Below, piece by piece: positions 1-4,620 of a stretch of DNA of 9,682 bases. Positions within the stretch are counted from its first letter, which is position 1. Each line of letters begins with the position of its first letter. Location: NCBI GenBank assembly GCA_013151655.1, contig JAADHX010000058.1, positions 1-9,682 on the forward strand, given 5' to 3'. The stretch is from Actinomycetota bacterium (GTDB taxonomy: Bacteria; Actinomycetota; Acidimicrobiia; Acidimicrobiales; Poriferisodalaceae). The notes under the pieces are model-generated. The model was not told the DNA's origin, made no database searches, and saw only the letters and a program-made list of their open reading frames with translations. The translations under genes were made by a program, and so were the position numbers.

Positions 1-246
1 CATCTCGGTCAGCCGACCGGCCTCGGTGGAGCCGTAGTCCTTACGCAAAACAGGCACACCCGCTAATGGTCCGTCCGGCGACGCAACCGGAGTTGGGTTT
101 TTATACCACTCGACGACAGCATTGATGTCGCCGTGCGTCTTCAAGTATTGCTCTGTGGCCGCGTCGCGAATCTCGGCAATACTGGCCTCGCCCGAATGCA
201 CCGCAGCAGCAACGGCAGTTGCGTCTAGATCGACATAGCTATTCAC
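1..246 (-). CDS. Amidase signature family enzyme, N-terminal 82 residues (runs off window); possible indoleacetamide hydrolase
   Basis: Amidase-signature enzymes hydrolyse amides to acid and ammonia with a Ser-cisSer-Lys triad. Only the first 82 codons are present; the family is usually about 450-500 residues. A GTG start at 246 follows an in-frame TAG, and I see no strong Shine-Dalgarno. The visible part has the typical N-terminal helix (ATAVAAAVHSGEASIAEIRD, residues 9-28), then INAVV (41-45) and GPLAGVPVLRKDYG (59-72), where Lys69 is the expected catalytic lysine. The glycine-serine-rich core with the two serines lies outside the window. It begins 26 bases after the stop of the IaaM-like oxidase, same strand, so both are probably on one mRNA. 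Since tryptophan 2-monooxygenase makes indole-3-acetamide, IaaH-like activity (indole-3-acetamide to indole-3-acetate) is the natural inference, but amidase specificity cannot be read from this fragment. Family assignment is firm; substrate is not. Confidence 0.8.
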   Translation of the reverse strand, partial: MNSYVDLDATAVAAAVHSGEASIAEIRDAATEQYLKTHGDINAVVEWYKNPTPVASPDGPLAGVPVLRKDYGSTEAGRLTEM

Positions 247-272
247 CGGGCACAGCTATTCATCGGGCAGGG

Positions 273-1940
273 CTAATCATCTGGAAGCGCTACCGGCCCG
301 AACTCGGCAAACACATCGCCGGGGCCCGGATTGTTTGGATGACTGGCGCCGCCGAGGTGGTTCACGATGCCCCAAACCGCATTCAAGGCCGTCTGCACTG
401 CTCCTTCGGCCCAACCAGGAGTCCAGGACACATCGTCGCCAGCTATGAAGATACCCCGCTGGGCTGGTGGGTTGTCGGCCTGCATGAAGTGGCTGTACAT
501 ACGGTGGTTGTAGCGGTAGTGGCCAGGCATGGCCGACTTGAACGCGCCGAGAAAGTCGGGGTCGGTCTCCCAGCTGACAGTTATCGGTTCGCCAACAATG
601 TGGCTGCGAACGTCGGTATTCGGATAGATAGCAGCCAACGCATCGAGCGCCAGTTCGGCTCGGTCCGAAGCGTTCATGGACAACAACTTCATGGCATCGC
701 TTTGCCACGCGTAACTGAGCAATATGACGGCTGGCTGATCGGGGCCGTTGTCCAGAAGGTAGGTGCCGCGAGTGTTGCGATCGGTCAGAGTCATGCTCAT
801 CATCGGCCGACCAGTCTGGGGGTCGATGTCGTTCCAGAAGGGCCGATCGACCATTACGAAGGTCTTCGACGAGGGCATGTATCGGGTGCGGTCTAGCGCC
901 ATCCAGACTTTGTGGCTGAACAGCGACTCCTCGACATCGATGCTCGTTGTCATCAACCACGACTGGGTTGTCACCAGCACCGCTGGGAAGCTGGAGGTTC
1001 GGCCCCAACGATCGGTCACGTCGAATTGGCCGTCAGCGCCTCTAGCGATCGCGGTTACACCCGGGCGGGTCACTCCCCCGTTGAGGCCAGACAAAGAAGT
1101 TCCGGCCCGATGGCCAACCAACGAGTCAGGTTCGTGGGCCCAGATTCCCCGAGGGATCTTCTCGGCACCGCCAACGATGTACCTCTGATCATCTTCAAAC
1201 GCCGCCATCACGACCCGAAGGATCTCGAGCATCGAGTTCGGAAAGTCTGAGTCCCAGCCGCCAGTTCCGAACCCGACCTGACCGAACACCTCGCGATGCC
1301 GGTAGCTGAGGCGAGAGAATTCTGGCGACGTGGCTATGAAGTCGTAAAAGGTTCGATCGTCCCACCTTTTCACGATCGGATCCCACAGACGGTGCACTTC
1401 GGCGGCATCTCGGTTAGCCATCGCGGCCTGAATCTGACCTAGATTCGCATCGTCTTCGAGCGCCGTTTCCCAGGCGTTGGCGACCTCGTGAAATATTGCC
1501 GGAAGATCGTCCATCGAGCGGGCAAAATGGGCTTCGCCCGCGAGTTCGACCACCGTCGACCCGGCCGTCTCGCTAAGCGGGTTCGGAAACGGGCGGGACT
1601 CCAGGCCCAACATGTCTATGTACTTCCACAGTGACGATCCGCTCAGCGGAAACCGCATTCCACCAAGCTCAGCCACTACGCCCGGCGACTTCGGAAACGG
1701 CACCGACCGGAGTCGGCCACCCATCCGACTGATCTCGTAGATAATGGGCTTGAGGCCAAGCTTCATGAGCTCGTAGCCAGCAACCATGCCGGCAACTCCG
1801 CCACCCACGATTGCAATCTCGGAACCCATGACGTGATCAGGAACCGATCCGAGTCCGGCCTCGTGGTCGAGCCACTCGTCGAACGCGAACGGAAAGTCGG
1901 GTCCGAACGCAGTGAGGCCTGGCGGTGGAATTTGGACCAT
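273..1940 (-). CDS. iaaM: Flavin monoamine oxidase family protein, tryptophan 2-monooxygenase (IaaM)-like
   Basis: A 555-residue FAD enzyme expected to oxidise an L-amino acid; in IaaM, tryptophan is converted to indole-3-acetamide and CO2. The Rossmann motif IVGGGVAG lies near residues 44-51, with Glu69 for the FAD ribose and RMGGR at 72-76. ELGGMRFP (91-98) matches EMGAMRFP of Pseudomonas savastanoi IaaM, whose Arg98 binds the substrate carboxylate; Arg96 is the equivalent here. Other segments that align with IaaM as I recall it are FGTGGW, SMLEILRVV, LLSYAWQSDA, DALAAIYP, TDPDFLGAFK and the C-terminal FAD motif GIFIAGDD (496-503) with GWAEGAVQTALNA (509-521). Length is close to that of IaaM (about 557). 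There is no signal peptide, so it is cytosolic. The ATG at 1940 sits 6 bases behind a -10-like TATTGT. Related family members act on lysine or phenylalanine, or are true L-amino acid oxidases, so the substrate is inferred. The adjacent amidase favours an amide-forming monooxygenase. Confidence 0.85.
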   Translation of the reverse strand: MVQIPPPGLTAFGPDFPFAFDEWLDHEAGLGSVPDHVMGSEIAIVGGGVAGMVAGYELMKLGLKPIIYEISRMGGRLRSVPFPKSPGVVAELGGMRFPLSGSSLWKYIDMLGLESRPFPNPLSETAGSTVVELAGEAHFARSMDDLPAIFHEVANAWETALEDDANLGQIQAAMANRDAAEVHRLWDPIVKRWDDRTFYDFIATSPEFSRLSYRHREVFGQVGFGTGGWDSDFPNSMLEILRVVMAAFEDDQRYIVGGAEKIPRGIWAHEPDSLVGHRAGTSLSGLNGGVTRPGVTAIARGADGQFDVTDRWGRTSSFPAVLVTTQSWLMTTSIDVEESLFSHKVWMALDRTRYMPSSKTFVMVDRPFWNDIDPQTGRPMMSMTLTDRNTRGTYLLDNGPDQPAVILLSYAWQSDAMKLLSMNASDRAELALDALAAIYPNTDVRSHIVGEPITVSWETDPDFLGAFKSAMPGHYRYNHRMYSHFMQADNPPAQRGIFIAGDDVSWTPGWAEGAVQTALNAVWGIVNHLGGASHPNNPGPGDVFAEFGPVALPDD

Positions 1941-1946
1941 GGGGCG

Positions 1947-1952
1947 ACAATA
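1947..1952 (-). promoter_or_regulatory. -10 box of leaderless promoter for the IaaM-like gene
   Basis: TATTGT on the minus strand is followed by six bases (CGCCCC) and then the ATG at 1940. A TANNNT box 6-7 bases before the start codon is the usual layout of leaderless transcripts in Actinobacteria. A weak AGAGG lies 12 bases before the ATG, too far for good ribosome binding. No convincing -35 is seen. The box and start (TATTGTCGCCCCATG) are almost identical to those of the gene at 8863. Confidence 0.55.
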
Positions 1953-1980
1953 CCTCTATCGGATGCTGTCATGGCACAGG

Positions 1981-1986
1981 TAGGTT
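1981..1986 (+). promoter_or_regulatory. -10 box of leaderless promoter for trmL
   Basis: TAGGTT followed by six bases (CACCTT) and the GTG at 1993 repeats the spacing seen at 1947 and 8851. No Shine-Dalgarno is present before the GTG. The divergent gap 1941-1992 is only 52 bases and must hold both promoters, so the two -35 regions would overlap. Confidence 0.5.
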
Positions 1987-1992
1987 CACCTT

Positions 1993-2466
1993 GTGGACGT
2001 CGTACTGCTTCAGCCCTCGATCGCGCCCAACACAGGCGCGATCATCCGCCTCTGTGCGAATACGGGCTGTCGCCTGCATCTAGTCGAACCACTTGGCTTC
2101 AGCATGGACGACCGCTTGCTTCGCCGCGGCGGCCTCGACTACCACGAGTACGCGAGCGTGACGATCCACGAAACGCTCGACGATGCTCGCTCGGCATTGG
2201 TAGGTGACTGGTACGCGTTCTCGGCCAAAGCGTCAAAGCGCTACACCGATATCGAATACGTCAGCAGCGACGTCCTATTGTTCGGGAACGAGCGCACTGG
2301 CCTACCGCAACCCGAACTCGAGTCGGTCGTCCCAGACCATCGACTGACCATCCCGATGCAGCCAAACAACCGCAGCCTCAACCTCGCCAACGCCGTGTCG
2401 GTTGTGGTGTACGAGGCATGGCGGCAGGTCGGATTCGCGTCGCCTGGGCCGGGAACCGCTCGGTGA
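1993..2466 (+). CDS. trmL: tRNA (cytidine(34)-2'-O)-methyltransferase, SpoU/TrmL family
   Basis: A 157-residue SPOUT methyltransferase that 2'-O-methylates the wobble base of tRNA-Leu isoacceptors in the characterised E. coli enzyme, using S-adenosylmethionine. Length fits the minimal TrmL (YibK) type without an extra RNA-binding domain. Motif 1 is the N-terminal segment IAPNTGAIIRLCANTG (residues 10-25), motif 2 is LLFGNERTGLP (94-104), and motif 3 is the knot segment IPMQPNNRSLNLANAVSVVV (119-138), followed by YEAWRQ. The start is a GTG at 1993, chosen because the family begins with an immediate beta strand (VVLLQP) and because of the leaderless promoter spacing. The gene is divergent from the IaaM-like gene and probably unrelated to it. 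Confidence 0.93.
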   Translation: MDVVLLQPSIAPNTGAIIRLCANTGCRLHLVEPLGFSMDDRLLRRGGLDYHEYASVTIHETLDDARSALVGDWYAFSAKASKRYTDIEYVSSDVLLFGNERTGLPQPELESVVPDHRLTIPMQPNNRSLNLANAVSVVVYEAWRQVGFASPGPGTAR

Positions 2467-2514
2467 AGCCACCATCGCGCTCCAGCCCAGTCCCCCATAC
2501 GCACGGTTCTCAGC

Positions 2515-2877
2515 GTGACTTTGGCGTTGACGACCATCGTTGGTGTCGTGCTGGCTCTTTTGGGTTGGTACCGGATGGCGGCGATGGTTCCCCTGACGAT
2601 TGTTTTGCTCGCATCGACACAACAGATTCTGCGCGGAACCTCCAACCCCGCCACGTTGTGGCCCAAGGATGGTGTGTCGCCCGTCGGCTTGACTCTGTTC
2701 GTTTGGCTTTCGATCGTTACCGTCGCCAACGTCGTTTGGTCATCGGAGCACCTGAGCACCGAACGAGACCCTGGCGTCCACAACAGCTTGGTTAAGCCCC
2801 GAGATCATGTTGATGCTGCCAGCACTAAAGCGCCGGCACCTCACGACCAGAAACAACGTCGGCGTGAATTCGGATGA
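2515..2877 (+). CDS. Small predicted membrane protein, function unknown
   Basis: I do not recognise this 120-residue protein. From the GTG at 2515 it has a hydrophobic stretch at about residues 3-34, interrupted by GWYRM and so probably two short membrane segments, and another at about 55-76 (VGLTLFVWLSIVTVANVVW). A hydrophilic, charged tail (80-120) follows. It lies 48 bases after trmL on the same strand and could be co-transcribed. No Shine-Dalgarno precedes the GTG; an internal ATG at 2575 is an alternative start. Its last 53 bases overlap the end of the convergent gene at 2825-3283, so the tail may be shorter in reality or tolerated as a convergent overlap. The hydrophobic pattern and mixed codon usage argue for a real gene, but support is moderate. 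Confidence 0.5.
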   Translation: MTLALTTIVGVVLALLGWYRMAAMVPLTIVLLASTQQILRGTSNPATLWPKDGVSPVGLTLFVWLSIVTVANVVWSSEHLSTERDPGVHNSLVKPRDHVDAASTKAPAPHDQKQRRREFG

Positions 2878-3283
2878 AACGCGATTTGTTGCCTTCAGCC
2901 CACGGCTCAATACCCATGTCTTGGGCCTTCATAACATCGTCGAGTCGTTCGATCTCTGTGGCAGTTCCGCGAATCACAACGCTCCAACCGGCGTGAGTCG
3001 ATTCGTCGTATGCACCGACCTCGAATGCCACTCCAGCGCCCAAGGTCGCGGCCGCAAGCTTTAAGCCAGCAGCGGTCCTGACCACGATCTCGCCTTCGTC
3101 GGATGCGACGTAGTTGACGGGAAAGATGTCGGGCTTGTTCGCGATCGACACCGCCAATCGCCCTATCGACTTCTGGCGAATGCGTTTCCAGCACTCGTCT
3201 TTGTTCAAATGCTCTAACCGAGACGTCTCATCAAACAACATGTTCCATTCTGATCGCCCAGAACCAACAATCGACAGGGCCAT
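2825..3283 (-). CDS. Pyridoxamine 5'-phosphate oxidase-like, FMN-binding split-barrel protein
   Basis: A 152-residue protein of the small PNPOx-like family (often about 140 residues) that binds FMN, or F420 in some actinobacterial relatives. The N-terminal helix LNKDECWKRI is followed by SIGRLAVSIANKPDIFPVNY (residues 39-58), the hallmark G-R-L-A-V...P-V-N-Y segment, then EIVVRTAAGLKLAAA, VAFEVGAYDESTHAGWSVVIRG and a closing FIRI strand. It may be a general flavin reductase or oxidase; substrate unknown. The ATG at 3283 has AGGG 4 bases upstream and GGAGG further off. An ATG at 3241 would give a length closer to the family norm and is a real alternative. It is the last gene of a minus-strand set with the FMN reductase and rhodanese, separated from them by a 263-base gap with broken genes. 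Confidence 0.8.
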   Translation of the reverse strand: MALSIVGSGRSEWNMLFDETSRLEHLNKDECWKRIRQKSIGRLAVSIANKPDIFPVNYVASDEGEIVVRTAAGLKLAAATLGAGVAFEVGAYDESTHAGWSVVIRGTATEIERLDDVMKAQDMGIEPWAEGNKSRFIRIHADVVSGREVPAL

Positions 3284-3301
3284 AAGTCCCTGTTGCCTCC
3301 A

Positions 3302-3466
3302 CTACCCGAATCTCAGCGGCGGTAAGCCCAAGGCCTCTCGCATTGGCGTCCAGCAATTGACGATCCAACCTTGGGCCAAGTGCTCGCCTTGTCCTTCGGG
3401 AAACCCAGAATGGTCGAGTGACACCCGCGCACCGTCGCCATCGACTTCGGCGGCTCCCTCACGCAA
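3302..3466 (-). pseudogene. Remnant of an SRPBCC/AHSA1-domain protein (C-terminal end only)
   Basis: Reading minus-strand from about 3466 to a TAG at 3302-3304 gives LREGAAEVDGDGARVSLDHS followed by GFPEGQGEHLAQGW and a short tail. The pattern DGDGARVSLDHSGFP...HLAQGW is what the C-terminal third of SRPBCC/AHSA1-type proteins looks like (strand, HSG(F/L)P turn, GW before the last helix). The family is normally about 140-170 residues, while only about 54 are here, with no start and a different, frame-shifted protein fragment immediately upstream. I infer a deletion scar. The call rests on pattern recognition without alignment. Confidence 0.45.
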
Positions 3467-3540
3467 TCGAAGACGATATTGAGCGCTGCCTCTTTGCCAA
3501 GAAAGTGGTCGATTCGGTGCACCAGCGCCTGATCGAACAC
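3466..3540 (-). pseudogene. Remnant of glucose-6-phosphate dehydrogenase (active-site segment)
   Basis: In a different frame from the SRPBCC piece, a GTG at 3540 begins VFDQALVHRIDHFLGKEAAL followed by NIVFD. DHFLGKE (3490-3508) fits the glucose-6-phosphate dehydrogenase active-site signature (D-H-Y/F-L-G-K-E), and flanking RID and the AALNI-like helix also fit. In an intact enzyme this segment is near residue 200 of about 480-510, so both ends are missing. The piece starts 7 bases after the FMN reductase stop and passes at about 3466 into the SRPBCC remnant with a frame change. Best explained as residue of a deletion that fused two former neighbour genes. Confidence 0.5.
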
Positions 3541-3546
3541 CGCTTG

Positions 3547-4086
3547 TTAACCCTGAACAAAGGCGATGAAGTCGCGGAGCCAAGTCCCGAGGTTTTCGGC
3601 GGTGGCCTCGTCGGTGATCACACCGTCGGCGATAACGCGGGTAGCGCTGGCAATGCCGATCGAACGGTCGAACAACCTGTCGCTAAGCATCCCAACAGAC
3701 GCGGCGAAGTGGCTGCGCACGCTGGCTGCCTCGTGCGCGCCTGGAGTAGCCGACACAACGCCGATTGGTTTGCCATTGAGCACGCTGGCGCCTTGGCTGC
3801 GCGACAACCAGTCGATTGCGTTCTTGGTCAGCGCCGGAAAGCTGCCGTTGTACTCGGGTGTAAAGAAGATAAGACCATCGGCGCTGTCGACCGCGGCCTT
3901 GAGCGCGGCAACCGATGCTGGTCCGCCATCGACTTCGAGGTCTTCGTTGAAGAAGGGCACCTGGGTGATGTCGACCTCCCGTAGCGAAGCATCGTCGCCG
4001 ACAAGCTGACTCGCAGCCATGAACACCGATCTACTGACCGATTCGCGGCGCAGACTTCCCACGATTACTGCAATATCGGTACTCAC
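3547..4086 (-). CDS. NADPH-dependent FMN reductase family protein (flavodoxin-like fold)
   Basis: A 179-residue flavoprotein of the NADPH-dependent FMN reductase/quinone or azo reductase (ChrR/YieF-like) family, which passes electrons from NAD(P)H through bound FMN to quinones, azo compounds or metal ions. It has the phosphate-binding loop GSLRRESVSR (residues 10-19), the conserved TPEYNGSFP motif (about 76-84) that holds the isoalloxazine ring, then NAIDWLSR and a GKPIGVVSATPG strand-loop, and full family length. The GTG start at 4086 overlaps the stop of the rhodanese by 4 bases (GTGA), and a GCGGAG ribosome-binding site at 4092-4097 lies inside the rhodanese C-terminal codons. The two genes are therefore translationally coupled. 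Because that site is downstream of the rhodanese selenocysteine codon, coupling could make its expression respond to selenium; this is inference. Physiological acceptor unknown. Confidence 0.88.
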   Translation of the reverse strand: MSTDIAVIVGSLRRESVSRSVFMAASQLVGDDASLREVDITQVPFFNEDLEVDGGPASVAALKAAVDSADGLIFFTPEYNGSFPALTKNAIDWLSRSQGASVLNGKPIGVVSATPGAHEAASVRSHFAASVGMLSDRLFDRSIGIASATRVIADGVITDEATAENLGTWLRDFIAFVQG

Positions 4087-4526
4087 TTGTGCTCCGCAGT
4101 CTTTGTGACTTCAGCGTTCTTTGCTTCGGTTCGCCAAGTCTCGTAGTCGACGATGGGCAGGCCGGCCTCGACCCACCCGCTGAAGCCGGTGTCAATATGA
4201 TCGACCCGGCTGAGGCCCATGTCTTTGAGGGTCTTTGCGGACAAACTTGTCCGGCCACCGCCGCCTCAATACAAGACGAAGTCGATGTCCTTATTGAAAA
4301 CTGGCTTGTGGTACGGAGACTGCGGATCGACCCAGAACTCAAGCATGCCTCTGGGCGCATGCAACGCACCAGGAACTACACCGTCGCGTTGGAGTTCGCG
4401 CACGTCGCGTATGTCGACGATGAGGGCACCCTCTTCGTCGGCTCGACGCTTTGCCTCTTGGGGTGACAGGTTCTCCAGCGACAACCGCGCTGCGACGATC
4501 ATCTCGCTAACCGGCTTAATAGCCAT
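4083..4526 (-). CDS. Rhodanese-domain selenoprotein (in-frame TGA read as selenocysteine at the catalytic position)
   Basis: A 147-residue single-domain rhodanese, a family that transfers sulfur (or selenium) through a persulfide on a catalytic cysteine. The ATG at 4526 has a strong AAGGAG site 10 bases upstream. Residues 35-41 (LIVDIRD) form the first rhodanese motif, followed by RELQRDGVVPGALHAPRGML and FVLY (83-86). Codon 87 is TGA (4266-4268), then GGGGR (88-92), so the active-site loop reads U-GGGG-R where homologs have C-x4-R. After it come 60 uninterrupted codons with the expected C-terminal half: AKTLKDMGL, VDHIDTGFSGW, EAGLPI. The real stop is TGA at 4083-4085, overlapping the GTG of the FMN reductase. 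A SECIS-like hairpin follows the internal TGA. TGA is a normal stop elsewhere, so the code is standard. A TGC-to-TGA nonsense mutation or sequencing error is the alternative; exact hairpin placement argues against it. Sulfur acceptor unknown. Confidence 0.85.
4238..4268 (-). promoter_or_regulatory. Bacterial SECIS element with selenocysteine codon
   Basis: On the minus strand the UGA at 4268-4266 is followed by 12 bases and then CGGACAAGUUUGUCCG (4253-4238), a perfect inverted repeat forming a 6-bp stem (C16-A21 with U26-G31) capped by the loop A22-G23-U24-U25. Numbering from the U of UGA puts the loop G and U at positions 23 and 24, the same numbers as the SelB-contacting G23 and U24 of E. 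coli fdhF, with the same A21-U26 closing pair. The fdhF bulged U17 has no counterpart here. Position, stem length and loop all fit a bacterial SECIS inside the coding region. Confidence 0.82.
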
Positions 4527-4536
4527 TGGCCGCGGT

Positions 4537-4542
4537 CTCCTT
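4537..4542 (-). promoter_or_regulatory. Ribosome-binding site of the rhodanese gene
   Basis: AAGGAG (within AGAAGGAGA) ends 10 bases before the ATG at 4526 on the minus strand. It is the strongest Shine-Dalgarno I see in the window and decides the start against an in-frame ATG at 4646, which would run into the divergent ABC transporter gene. Confidence 0.7.
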
Positions 4543-4606
4543 CTGTAGTTGGGAGCTTCGGTGGGCTGGGACCAATATTGCTCCGCAAGCGCACCGAACG
4601 ACAGGG

Positions 4607-4612
4607 TACGGT
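4607..4612 (+). promoter_or_regulatory. Possible -10 box for the ABC exporter operon
   Basis: TACGGT lies 8 bases before the ATG at 4621, close to but not exactly the 6-base spacing of the three clearer leaderless boxes at 1947, 1981 and 8851. No Shine-Dalgarno precedes the ATG. It lies in the 94-base divergent gap to the rhodanese gene (4527-4620). Confidence 0.3.
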
Positions 4613-4620
4613 CATTGGCA

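Noticed and set aside
241..262. Nine-base direct repeat TGAATAGCT on the minus strand at the amidase start
   Set aside because: Too short to mean more than chance, although it supplies a competing ATG at 263 that stops after six codons.
219..1008. Long frames on both strands within the oxidase gene
   Set aside because: They are out-of-frame shadows of the IaaM-like gene with low-complexity, arginine/histidine-rich translations.
4266..4268. TGA as a sense codon through a changed genetic code (TGA = Trp or Gly)
   Set aside because: TGA terminates trmL, both ABC genes and the rhodanese itself at 4083, in places where the next gene starts, so TGA is a normal stop.
4031..4369. Alternative minus-strand reading frame of 112 codons across the rhodanese/reductase junction
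   Set aside because: It has no recognisable domain, and the two overlapping frames carry clear rhodanese and FMN reductase motifs.
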